The notes under the pieces were generated by a model. It saw only the letters and a program-made list of their open reading frames with translations, did no database searches and was not told the origin of the DNA. A stretch of DNA of 64,000 nt from Eucalyptus grandis (Eukaryota > Streptophyta > Magnoliopsida > Myrtales > Myrtaceae): positions 42,912,196-42,976,195 of the forward strand of contig NC_052618.1 of NCBI RefSeq assembly GCF_016545825.1. Reading direction: 5' to 3'. The position numbers were made by a program, and so were the translations under genes. How positions within the stretch are numbered: the first letter of the stretch is position 1; each line of letters starts with the position of its first letter. Positions 10,971-21,955 of the stretch are shown in pieces.

Positions 10971-12335
10971 GTACTACTAGGATACGTGAGATTGAGAAAA
11001 TTGTCAATGTTTTTAATTATTCCTCCTTGGAATCGTTGTTTGAATTTGGATCCCTTGATTCAAATACGGAATAAAAATTGTATTGCTCCCCAAATTGGAA
11101 GAAGTGAGGGTGAGGAAAGTGGGAAGGCTGAGAAATGTGGTGAAGAGTGACTTCAAAATAGTTTTGATTTTTCCTTGTCTGAAAGATATCTGGGTTGAAA
11201 TTTGCTCACCGTTGGGTATTGCAAACAGATGAAGAAAGCGACTCCCAAGGAAGAAGGCGGTTGAACAAAAGCGGAAGGGATGAGTTTCCCTTGCTTTAAG
11301 TTCACTAAGACTTGACGAGCTTGATGACTTGATTTATTTTAGTTCTGGAAGTTGTTCGTACTATTTCGCCTCCTTAAGAAGTCTACGAATTTTATGGTGC
11401 TGTAACTTTGGAGCATTTATCTCGAGTCCTACGCGTGTTGAGAGGTCCTTAGGTGAGACGGCCGAAGAGGATGATGAATTGCCATAGCCATTGTTCAATG
11501 AGATGGTTTGCTCTGCTCCTTACTATGCTCATATGTGTTCTTGCAATATCATGTTTTAGAACAAACAATTTTATTGTCCTTTCTCCTAGTGCTTTTCCCA
11601 ATGTAGAGGGCTGAGAATTAAAGGCCTTCAATGTAAAGAGTTATGGAACAATCAAATTCCCACCTAATCTTTTTGCAAATTGGAATCCCTTAAATTAAAG
11701 CACTTTGACAATCTCCTATGCATTTCCCCACCCCATATGTGGAAGAGGCTGCAATGCTATCTCAAGGTTCTAGAAGTGGAGTCATGCCGTTCGATCGAAA
11801 TCATAAACAAAATTAATGGGACGGTTAGAAAGAATGGTGAAATGCATATGCTAGTTTTGCGAGATCTGGACAACTTGAGGCACATATGATAGTACGATGG
11901 TCTCCCAAAGGTTCCGTTACCCAACGGCTTCGGTGTGCCCCCTTTTGGAGATTCTTTTCCCACCCATTTTCTCGTTGAGCGAAGGTAGGGCTAATCAAGG
12001 AGCTGGTGGTGGGGTCGCACAAAAATATGGAACTAATTGTTGACTGTGACAAATGTGAAGAAGTGTTCGATAAGACAATGACCTTCTTGGAGTTAACTAC
12101 TCTTTAAGACTTTACAAGTTGCCCAAGTTCAAGAGAATCTTTATCCGAGAAATACTCTACGGAATTCCCATCCTTGGATGTCTTTCTGAGAGTAGGCTGT
12201 GGAATAGAGCCGGACCAAGGCTACCGAAGTGAAGGGGAAAGTGATGGGGAATATTGGGCTTTATGAAGTGTAGCAACAAAGTTCGGGAAAATTGCAACGA
12301 ATGGTACTTGGCCATATAAAAAGACGTCTAGTAAT
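10971..12335 (+). pseudogene. CC-NBS-LRR leucine-rich-repeat remnant, unit 2
   Basis: A longer copy than in unit 1, with extra upstream LRRs. At 11089-11210 the frame PKLEEVRVRKVGRL, then FPCLKDIWVEIC, is a textbook CC-NBS-LRR repeat. At about 11298 an open stretch reads LSSLRLDELDDLIYF...SLRSLRILWCCNFGAFI before a stop at the PLFNEM segment. The block LKVLEVESCRSIEIINK and LVLRDLDNLRHI follows at 11680-11888 and ends in two adjacent stops. A segment present in units 1 and 3 (TTGAGAGACATAAAG) is deleted after the PLPN codons. No NB-ARC domain is present. It is a gene fragment that arrived by segmental duplication and is unlikely to make a receptor. Confidence 0.75.
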
Positions 12336-12436
12336 AGGAGATTGCATTATCTTCTACACACTTCACACGGAGTTTGTGACTAATTCCTATACTATTCACT
12401 TTCTTTGGTTTGTCTCCTAAGCCATAATGATGAGGG

Positions 12437-13177
12437 GAAAATTCAAAATAAGTATATGAAGTGTTCTCATTTTCTCAAATAAGATTATGAAATGAACTTT
12501 ATTTCAAATAAAAATCTGAAATGACCATGATAGTTTCAAATAAAGGCCTGAAGTGGCCATGATAGTTTGACTTGCTGATCAGCTAAATATTCCGATCAAT
12601 GAAGGAATTTAAAATATTACTTAAATTATATTAAAAATAAATTAATTTTAAAAACAAAAAAGAAGGAAATTAGGTGAGGACTAAACCCTCGTTGTCGATG
12701 TCAACTGGCAATGGTGGGGGATGGCTAGCCAAAGATTGGCGAGGCTCAGTGGGCCTCGGCCAGTGTCTGGCGACTTGATCTGAGGGAGGTCGACAACCCT
12801 CGCCAACCCTTGGTCGGCCATCCCTCGTCATCGCCAACCCTTCTTGGGGATGGTGGGGCGGCAGCGCCAAGGGCCTATAGAGCCCTTGCCATTTTCCTTT
12901 CCCCTTCCACTTTTTTTTCAAAAATTTCATCTAATACAGAAAAAGAAAAAAGGAAAAATTCAAAAAAGTAAAGGAAGAAAATGCCCTTATCAGCCGATGA
13001 ATTAGGTCTTTCTTTGAACTGACATGGCCACCTCAGGTTTTATTTGAAACAAGATTCATTTTAAATCCTTATTTAAGAAAACGAGGGTATCTCAAACTCT
13101 TATTGAAAACAATATTCATTTTATGTCTCTTATTTGAAAAAATGAGGGCACTTCAAGCTCTTTTTTGAAATTTTCTC
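12437..13177. mobile_element. Inverted-repeat element with GC-rich core, unit 2 copy
   Basis: Orthologous to 1126-1865. The left target duplication (12426-12436) is intact. The right one is gone because about 150 bp downstream were deleted: the sequence jumps from TTTTCTCATT to GGACCATTAAAG. Confidence 0.6.
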
Positions 13178-14189
13178 ATTGGACCATTAAAGATGTCCAT
13201 ATTTGAAAGAGCTCTGTGTACGTTTAATTTCAGGAAGAATAAAATTTGTATAATGCTTCTTGTCCACACACGCATGCCGGTCCCTCAACCACTACTTTCT
13301 CCATTGTGAATTTGCATTTTGGGGGAAAAGAGAATTCTCCTTTAGAACTTATGAGAGCCCATAGTTTACCCCTCCAACATTCCCCTTTAGTACTGGACGA
13401 CGATGTCGGCAAAGACCAATCATTGATTACTGATCTGTTACATTTTAAGACTCAAGTAACAATATCACGACAAGTTGTATGACCCATACGTTAAATTTTA
13501 TTATTATTTTTAATGGTAAGTGACACACTATTACAATCATATTACCGGCTTTATAGCCAGCGTGATGCACGGGAAAGTCAAACGACAGTTTGCATGGAAA
13601 ATAGTAAGATGAAAAGGAGTAAGAATTAATTATTCAATTGGAGAAATTTACTCTCTGCTTGATGCAGATCTACTTATTTATATTATCAATAAGTTTTTTA
13701 ACCTTCTTTCATTACAAATTTCAACTGATTAACTATTTTTATAGCTTGGAAATTCACTACATCAAGTACAAAATACATAATTGATAGAGTTAGGGTTTTC
13801 AACTAGAGAACTCTTCACTGTTGATTGATGCTGCTCTAAATTCCAAACTATCATTCATAGCCTCTGGAATATCTGTCCTTATATAGCACTATAACTATAT
13901 TTAAGAATAGTTGCTCCATCTATTAGTAAGTCCTTTAACCTGATCGTTTTGAAATTTTTCTCGGTAATGTGTGTTTTTATTTGATTAAGTACCTTTTTAA
14001 CCTTCACACTCCTAGCAATGACGCAGTTTATCTGTCTGGACAAAATATACTCAATGAAAACCTCCTTTATTATGAACTATTTTTCAAAAGAGATTTTTCT
14101 ATATAATCAGTCAATAAAAATTGGCGGCACAAAATAATATATATGTGAGAGAGAGGGACCTGTAAAAATTAGTCATTGTAATACAAGTC
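13178..14189. other. Non-coding unit tract
   Basis: Orthologous to 2030-3756 without the unit-1-specific insertion. I see no gene. Confidence 0.5.
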
Positions 14190-14291
14190 ATGGTGACTGG
14201 AGGAGGAGAATTTAATGAACTCGAGTTTTGGGCACACACAAATGGTATTCACCAAAATGGATTGCCAGGAAGCAAATTTGGATGCCCATGA
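14190..14291 (+). CDS. Unrecognised conserved small ORF (copy 2)
   Basis: Same frame as 3757-3864 with a 6-bp in-frame deletion after the Trp-Ala codons. It ends at the same GSKFGCP-stop. Confidence 0.2.
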   Translation: MVTGGGEFNELEFWAHTNGIHQNGLPGSKFGCP

Positions 14292-14838
14292 TGATTCAAT
14301 TTGGCATACTTGTGCTACTTTTATGTATTCAATTTTATTTAACATTACAAAGCTTTTTTAACAAAATATGTCCATCCTTACAGTATATAATTGCTTTTTT
14401 CTATCGCTTAAATATTGTCAACCTTTCCTTTGTTAATTGGTCGGTGTGTAACTTCTTAAATATAATATGTAACTCCACACTAGTCAAGTGAGCCAACAAT
14501 TTTAGTACTAAAGGTGTGTTTTTTTAATTGAAAATATCATGATAAAAGAAAGTAATTACCAAGGAAATCACTTTCAAGAAAAATGGTTTGTTTTTATTTG
14601 TTAAGTGATTTGCAGAAAGCAATTTCCTTCTTGCTAGAAAGGAAAGTCATTTTTTCCCAAATCTAAACTTGTTACTTTCAATGAAAAACATTTCTGTAAA
14701 TCAATTTGTTTTTTGTCATTTAAACACAAGAAAGTCATAAAATAATTTCTAGAAAACTGTTTTCTTTCAAATAAATGGAGTCTAAAGTAGATATCGATGT
14801 TTTCAACACTTTCTTGCAGGCTAGCAACCAGTTCAATC

Positions 14839-14916
14839 ATGGCTACCTTCGTTCTTGTGATAATATACTTAATGTTGTCAACCGGTGACACGTGTTATGC
14901 GTACCTACATCTTTAG
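14839..14916 (+). CDS. 25-aa signal-peptide-like ORF (copy 2)
   Basis: Identical in frame to 4416-4493 apart from Ile to Thr at residue 15. A GTACCT donor-like site follows the Cys-Tyr-Ala codons. Confidence 0.25.
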   Translation: MATFVLVIIYLMLSTGDTCYAYLHL

Positions 14917-15420
14917 TCTTTTTGTAATACATAATATCAATTGTCATGCATAATAGAGTTTTTAGACATTAACATTTTCTCATTCTTGTAAAATTAATTT
15001 AGCTATTTATTACTCTAGATTATGATATTTTTAGATGTGATGTTCATAATTATACTGATAATTTTTTTAAAAAAAGTTATGCTTGAAATTTTCTCATTAT
15101 ACTACTTGTTATCAATAAAAGATGCTCTAGACTCATTAAATTTGATTGCACTTAATGAGCAAAAGGCACTTTTATTATCATATATCACCAAGAAATTTTT
15201 ATGCAGCACTTTTACTTTTCTCTTTAAAAAGCTCTTCAACTTTTATTTGGGACAAAAAAAAATCATTTTATCCAATATAAATGCGTTCAATGTGCAAAAA
15301 TCAATTTTAGTATAATATGCTAGATTTTTAAGGTCTTTCAAGAATTTAACAGAAAAGCTTTAACGAGTTTTCTAACTAAAATTACACTATTAATAATGTC
15401 TTTTAGTTTTTTTGTTTCAC

Positions 15421-15455
<35 letters not shown>

Positions 15456-16901
15456 AAGATCAAAGCAGGTTTCTTCTCTCTTGATCGACAAGGCTGGCAA
15501 GTCATTTTTCCTTGACCTGGAAAAGTTGAATCTTTTCCCTCTAAGATAATAACAACTTTATAGTATGAATCTCCATTGGAAAATATTTGGAAGAAGAACT
15601 AAATGAACCACACGATTTATATCTCCATTGATGTAGATGAAAGTTATGTGTCTGAAAACTTTGAGCAAAATGCAAGACTCACACGATAACATCCCAACTC
15701 ATGTGATCCCACAACTTGCTTTAATTAGCAGAGAGTATCTTATCTAAATCCCAAATTGCTTAGTCATGCCCATGCTTTCTCATTCTACTCCTCATATTTC
15801 CCGGTTTCAGAAGTTCAAATTACAGGGATTTAACCTAAAATCACTTGAAAATTTAGGTGTATATATCCATTGCATTTGCTCAATTTTATAATCAAATGCA
15901 ACTAATTTACATAGTTGATCTTGTTGTGAGAGCATCGGCAAGAGTGGTGGGGGAACGGAGGATTTTGCAGGAAATGTTTCAAGACCAGCCAAAGAATCGA
16001 CTTTACCATCTCTGCTCACATGAATCGGATACTGCATCAGGTGCCCCCTCAATCCCTTGGGAATATATGTTGGTTTTATCTACATAAAACCCTCCAATTC
16101 CGTTTGGCTATTTCGTTCACCCTCTTCATGCATTTAATACTTTGAGGTTCCCTAAAACTGTCCTTTAATACATTTGCTCCGCCTGCAGAGACATCCTCTA
16201 GTCGTAATCATGCATAGCATAACTTAACATGATTAGTAACAAACTTGGTTTTACATATACATACATACATACATACATAAAAATTTCGCTGCACTCGCGT
16301 AGGTATTTGATTGGTGGATGCTAAGAGGCTAATATGAGGATTAATGCAACTGCCCACACGGATGCCTCTTTTCCCAGCCCAAAGTGTGATGCTGATAAGC
16401 CCTCATTGATGAAATAATCAAAGAATAGACAAAACAATAATCAATATAACAATTAAAAGCATTTAAGATATTTAGTTATAATCAATCTAATAGATGAACT
16501 GATGATTAAAGTAACAATTAATAGTGGAAGGACGCATATATTTTCTTACAAAGTGGAGTTGGGATAAGTGTACTGAAAGTCCCAAAACTTGTCATGAAAG
16601 TGTAATTGAATTCTAAAATTTTAAAAAATGCAATCAAGATTTAAAACTTGTCACAAAAGTGCAATTGGGTTCTAAAACTTTTACAAAATGCAATCAAATC
16701 CTAAAATTTGTTAAATTGATGCGCTCAAGTCCTAAAACTTGTTAGGATTTTCCTTTTGTCTAGTTGGATGGAGTTAATGGAAGGACTTAATTACACCAAC
16801 TTGATAAGTTTTAAAACATGATTGCACTTTTTGAAAGTTTTAAGATTTAAATTATACTATCGTTATAAGTTTTAGAAATTAATTGCATTTTTCAAATGCT
16901 C
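14917..16901. other. AT-rich non-coding tract with poly(A) and (TACA)n
   Basis: Contains an A-run of about 28 at 15427-15454 and a (TACA) microsatellite near 16258-16279. Otherwise collinear with 4500-6480 and without a recognisable gene. Confidence 0.5.
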
Positions 16902-17502
16902 TTAAGATGAGGTATTATTAACTCTTGAAGTCCTTCTAAGCTTGATAGAATTAAAAACTTCATTGTTTTGATCAAGAGTATAATTATCAAGAAACAACCC
17001 ATTAAGTTTTTGTTGACTTCGCAACATCCAGCAATATGGCCTTCTTTTCCACATTGATAGCATGTTATATTTTAATTGATTTTTTTTTTTTTTTTTTTTT
17101 TTGTCTTTTGTTTAGTTTGGGAAGGGTAGGGATGAAGTTTTTCGGGGAAAAATTTTAAGTGTGATTTTTCTTATTTTTCGGGGCATCTTTTGCAGGAACA
17201 GTTTTCTTTACAAGAGTTGAAGTTTGATTCCTGGGTTCGTGGAGAGATGGATCATATTGGGCACGGAAGGGTTTTCTTTGTTTGTAATTGCTCTTTTTTT
17301 GAGCTGTTTTGAAGTTTGAGTGTGGCACACATTTCCATATTTCGTTTTTGAACATGAGAGAACTTGAGATTAGTTCTCCATATGGGAGATGTTGATAAGG
17401 GATTTGACCATCGTGGTCAGCTCTAATTTTATTGTGGACTTTTTTACCTATTAAGTGGGATAATCCTGGTAAAAAAATTTCTTTCAAAATGGGGGATGGC
17501 AA
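16902..17502 (-). pseudogene. Antisense retroelement-like remnant with zinc knuckle, unit 2
   Basis: The zinc knuckle lies at 17062-17021 on the - strand (Arg before the Cys pair replaced by Gly), with a 1-bp loss just after it. Upstream on the same strand a 115-codon frame (17502-17155) includes GQIPYQHLPYGELIS and a Lys/Pro-rich C-terminal part. I do not recognise that frame as a cellular protein. Its nearness and same strand as the knuckle suggest one decayed element. Confidence 0.4.
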
Positions 17503-17810
17503 TCGGACCTAATCATAATTCGTTTAAGGAATGTATCTTTATATTCTCGGAATTTAGAAAGTGATTTGCACTTGAGATTGGATAGGAGTTCAATATTTCT
17601 ATGTTTTAACTAGGAATGGTCTCCTATAAAGTGTTGATATATAGGGAAAATGAGAGTACAAATTGCATCTTGAATGCTATGGCCATGGTCGTCTTCAATT
17701 TCATGATATTGGTCATCAAATGAGATGAGGAGGTGTTATCGAAACGAAACGAAACACAAAAAGCAAATAGGTAAAAATGGGTTCCGTCATTTAATTTGCG
17801 AGCTTACCTA

Positions 17811-17834
17811 TTTTTTTTTTTTTTTTGGTCGAAA
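17811..17834. mobile_element. Minute poly(T)-GGTCGAA insertion, unit 2
   Basis: The cleanest of the three copies: CGAGCTTACCTA-ATTT is repeated on both sides of T16-GGTCGAAA. Confidence 0.55.
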
Positions 17835-18191
17835 CGAGCTTACCTAATTTACTCACAATATTTTGATTTAACGAGAATTAATCAAATGCTCGAAGAGTTT
17901 GATTACACGTGCAATTCGAACATGATTCGTCCATAATTGGACTCTTGATGGACTAATGTATGGCCCGAACTCCCGATGGACTTGGCATGGGCTTGATTGG
18001 TGGAAAGGCCTGTGACGAGGCATTTTGAAAGCATTTTGTCAAGTTTTGGTTGGGCTTGGTGATCTCTTCTTGTAGCTAAATCTAATTACTGGTCAGAATT
18101 GCATACAAGGTAGATCTCTCCTCATGCGCTCTTTCGATCCTTGACGGAACCCGTTTGCACCACCGCGCAAAATAAGACGCGAGGCGAGACA

Positions 18192-18199
18192 TTTAAATA
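18192..18199 (+). promoter_or_regulatory. TATA-like box TTTAAATA
   Basis: It lies 84 bp before the ATG of the 61-aa ORF in a locally GC-rich 5' leader. The box and leader are kept in unit 3 (46749-46756) and, in part, in unit 1 (about 10325-10335). Confidence 0.35.
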
Positions 18200-18282
18200 C
18201 GGAGAGAGAATTCGAATGCGACGCCGCGTAAGATGCTTCTAACTCGTTCATCGGGGCGAGGAGGAGGGAGGTCGGAGGGGAG

Positions 18283-18468
18283 ATGGCGATCGTGGAGGAG
18301 ATGAGGAGGAGCGAATGCGTAGATATAGGTGCGGTTGAAGAGCTCCGCCGGCGAGTCAGGAGAAGGATTTTGAGCTGGATCGGTCCTTTGGATGGCAGTT
18401 ATGTGGAGATCAAGTCATCGACTGGTTTTGGAAAGAAGAGTAGCCCTTCGCACAAGGAATTTAACTGA
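18283..18468 (+). CDS. Unrecognised basic 61-aa protein (copy in unit 2)
   Basis: The ATG lies in a good context (GGGGAGATGGCG) downstream of a TATA-like box and a purine-rich leader. The product starts MAIVEEMRRSECVDIG, has an arginine cluster (ELRRRVRRRILSWIG) and ends KKSSPSHKEFN. The unit 3 copy is the same length and differs at four residues. The local GC content is higher than in the surroundings, as expected for a plant first exon. I do not recognise a family. It may be a relic first exon whose downstream exons are lost, since the next 250 bp are AT-rich and non-coding. Confidence 0.35.
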   Translation: MAIVEEMRRSECVDIGAVEELRRRVRRRILSWIGPLDGSYVEIKSSTGFGKKSSPSHKEFN

Positions 18469-20499
18469 ATCGATTCTATATATTCCAATTTATTTCTTAA
18501 CCGGACGATTCGGATATCAACGTTTCTTAGCCAAGTGTTCAGAGATAATTACTAGCGAAAGAAAAAAATTTAGACTTAATTGTCATGAACTTTTTGATCT
18601 AGACAATTTGGTTATGAATCTTTTAATAATTTACTCATACAGTCCTTTTGGGCAGTTCTACCTAGAAATTGCTAGTGTGGATATTAACTGCCCGATATAG
18701 CATGGCCGGCATTAACGTTGACAATTTTTTGCGTTTTCAAAATTTATTTTTTAAAAAAAAAAGAAAAGTTTCAGAAAATTTTTAACAAATGCAAAAATTA
18801 TCTATGTTAGTACTGACGCATAATCTTGATCTTCCTAATAATATGCTTTGCACTCGCCTCTATGATGATTCGAACAACTCGCTTTGAGTCTCCAAGACCA
18901 AGGACAGGACCGAACAGGGCATCCTTGTGACGGATGAGTGAACAGACACGAAACGCACTCCAGGGAAGGCAACAATTGGCAATTAAGAGGTGGGAGGTGT
19001 TTGGCGGTGATCACTGAGAAAGCCACTAGAGAATTCTTGATAAATCCTTTCTCATCAAACGCCTCTGCCCTTTTTGTTCTGTTAACGTGGCCTGTTGGGT
19101 AGTTCCTTCAACGCCTTCTTTGCAGATCATGCTTGGCTTATCTGCATCTCTCTGAGTCACATGTCTTGATTCATAACCTTCATCCACTTTACTCCATTGT
19201 TGCAAAATAAATCCTTAAAATTATTGGGAAAATATGATTCCGAATTGAGTAGAACAATGAAGTCAGATCTTTAGAGCAATTAAGTCGGATTTTAAGACGT
19301 GATATCACTTTTTTGAAGAATTTATTCGCCACATATTGTTGCTAATAGTTACAGGCAAATTTTCTTCAAAATACAATAAAGTATCAAATGAAAATACTAT
19401 ATAGCAATTCTAGTCTATTTCCAGGATCTTTCTACGAAAAAATTAAAAAGATGGTTGTATATTCTTTCGAAGGAAAATAAAAAAAAAATAAAAAAGGAAG
19501 AAAATGATTCTAATTGAACAAACACATTCGGTAATTTATAGTAAAAACAAGAAATTATATCCGAACAGATACAACTTCCAAGGATTAAGAAGTTGTGTCC
19601 GAATAGATTCGAACTCTAAGATAATTTGAAAGAAATAACAAAATTCAAAAATAAATAAATAAATTAACTACAACTCTTTCTAAACAGTCACACTGTTTCA
19701 ACATGACACGATTGTTAATTTTTTTTAATCCAAATTTTCCAATAAATAAAAATAATGATCATCAGTTAGTGCCAAATCCCATCCATATGATATGAGCACT
19801 CACATCTTTTCAATGTGAGACAAGCTACCTCTTTGTTTGTTTTACAAACAAACTACCAACTGTGTTTTGCACCTTTGGTTTATCTATAGTTGGTAGGACT
19901 TGTCATCATCGCGCACGGTGACATGACTATGGGGCGCCGGCTTGCTTCACAAGGGTAGGCGCTGTGGTACTAAATGCTTCGTCGCAGGGCATCATGCGAC
20001 GACGGAGTCCCCTTGCCTCTAACCAGTGAGGGCCGTCTTCTTGTCCACTAGGGCCGAGTGGTGATATCTCTTACTGCACAATTGCATGTAAAGCTTTCAG
20101 TCTTACTCGTCATTCGACATTTCGGTGAATTCAGGTCTCCTTTTCTGAACCAGCAAGTCCGATTCAAGCTAACAATTACAAAAGAAAAAGGATTAGGAAA
20201 AGGAAAGGCAGGCAAACATCTTGATTTCTTGCGGCCTAAGCTTTCTACTCGTTCTATGACTGTCCATCTGAACCGGATGATCATGGCATGAGCAAAGTTA
20301 CTTTTCAAGAAATTAAAACTATTTCTCGATATCAAAATGGTAATTAGATCAAAAAATGATGAGTTTTAATCGGAAATCTATGAAGAATATGGACTTTTGC
20401 CTTATAATTAAGATTATTTAGTCACTTCGTTTTTAATTTAAAATGTTTGTATCAATATATTACGGCAAAAACTATAGATAGTTGAAGAAATCTCAACAA
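18469..20499. other. Intergenic tract with a broken short ORF and a GC-richer block
   Basis: At 19022-19200 the - strand equivalent of the 56-aa ORF at 47588-47758 has a stop right after its second codon. A block at about 19900-20300 is less AT-rich and strongly conserved in unit 3, possibly organelle-derived but unverified. About 330 bp at 19510-19835 are absent from unit 3. No complete gene is seen. Confidence 0.4.
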
Positions 20500-21205
20500 A
20501 GTGAGCCACCATCAAACATGGTTGGTTTCTACTTTATGGAATCGGAAATTGACTCAACTGGTCGTGAAATCGGGTTGACCGGTCTTAGCCGATTCCCGAG
20601 TGAGTCCAAGAATCAATGGATATTTCTTTCTTTTTTCCATCTATCGTCTCGACACTCTACCAAATATCAATGTTGCTTTAGTCTGGGTGTTCCATAAACT
20701 CATATTTGCAATTAAATATCCTTTTTCATATTAACAAGGTTCTGAGCACCATGTATTTCAGCCGATCCAAGGACAAATCTCGTTGCACAAGCCATTCCGT
20801 CCAATAAAGGATCCAGTGTCTTGGAAGTTTTTTGGAATTTATTTTTTCTATTGGTTTCCTTGGTTGGTCGAAAAGGAAGTAAAGTTGGGAAAAGATATCA
20901 ATACGTGGATTCACCCAATGACAGATGGGATATTATTTTTTCTAGCTACTAGTCACGGTAAGAAATGGTTTAGCTAATTGAGAGGCTATTAGGGTTCTAA
21001 AGCTTCTACCCTAATCATCTTTACTCCCTAAGAGAAAGAGAACAGTAAAAAATAAAAATATATCGATCCAATTTGGACTATTCGATTTCGCTTCTAAAAT
21101 TAGGAATTGGAACAATTATTATCCATTTGTTGGAACCGAGAACCACTTAAAACTGGCAAATTCATTTAAGTTCCTAGGTTAGGATTTGACTGATGCTCAC
21201 CCCTA
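20500..21205. repeat. Dispersed repeat ending TGCTCACCCCTA
   Basis: The end is the inverse of the TAGGGGTGAGCA start seen at 2759, indicating a related element in the opposite direction. The left edge is approximate. The copy contains the empty target site AGTCC (20603-20607) into which the copia element inserted in unit 3. Confidence 0.35.
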
Positions 21206-21395
21206 TAAAGTTCATTATTGTGCGAAAGGTTAATAATTTGAACTATATTTTTTAAAAATTAACTGTTTTTATATATTAAAAAAATACCCAGCAGAAAATG
21301 TTTTTATTATTAATAACAATTTATATCCACGTGTCTTTATTGATGGCATAAATATTTATCCTTCACTTTTTTTCAAGCAATACAAATGATTTTTT

Positions 21396-21398
<3 letters not shown>

Positions 21399-21428
<30 letters not shown>
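21399..21428. repeat. (AT)n microsatellite
   Basis: About 14 AT units. The unit 3 equivalent is expanded and duplicated (55440-55627). Confidence 0.9.
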
Positions 21429-21432
<4 letters not shown>

Positions 21433-21470
21433 TCGTTGATTTTTGGTTAGAAAAATCCCAGTGCACTTAT

Positions 21471-21955
21471 GTTAAGTGACATGTGGTAATTGACACATAT
21501 TTCAGTTTGGAGTTTTATTCTCTATTTATCATAGATGTAACAATTTGTGATTTTTTGTAGTATTAATCCAATTTAATAAAACTAATGGATGATAAAGTTG
21601 TCATAAATGTACCAGTTTTGAGTTTTTGGTTGTAAAAAAATTATTTTTGGTAAATTTATCACAAATGTACCAGTTTAGGATTTCTCTTAAATTTTATTGT
21701 TAAATTGCTGAGTTAAGTGATACGTGGTAGTTAAAAGTGTTCCGGTTTGGAGTTTTACCCTCCGTTATCACAGATATATCATTTTTTGTGATATTAAGCC
21801 AATTTAATAAAAATTACTAGATGATAAATTTGTCATAAATGCACCGGTTTGGGGTTTGTGGTTGTCAAAAAATTATTTTAGTATAAATTTATTATAAGTA
21901 TACCCGTTCAGAGTTTTTAGTAATCAAAAAATTAATTTTGGATAAACTTATTATA
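21471..21955. repeat. Two-copy tandem repeat of about 240 bp
   Basis: The motif TTAAGTGA...GTGGTA...CAGTTTGGAGTTTTA...CCAATTTAATAAAA recurs at 21471 and again at 21711. It is conserved in unit 3 (about 55660-56150). The class is unknown. Confidence 0.6.

Noticed and set aside
20726..20977. Opposing short frames beginning near the Trp-rich PVSWKFFG segment
   Set aside because: They lie within a dispersed repeat, and the equivalent in unit 3 is frame-shifted; no recognisable protein.
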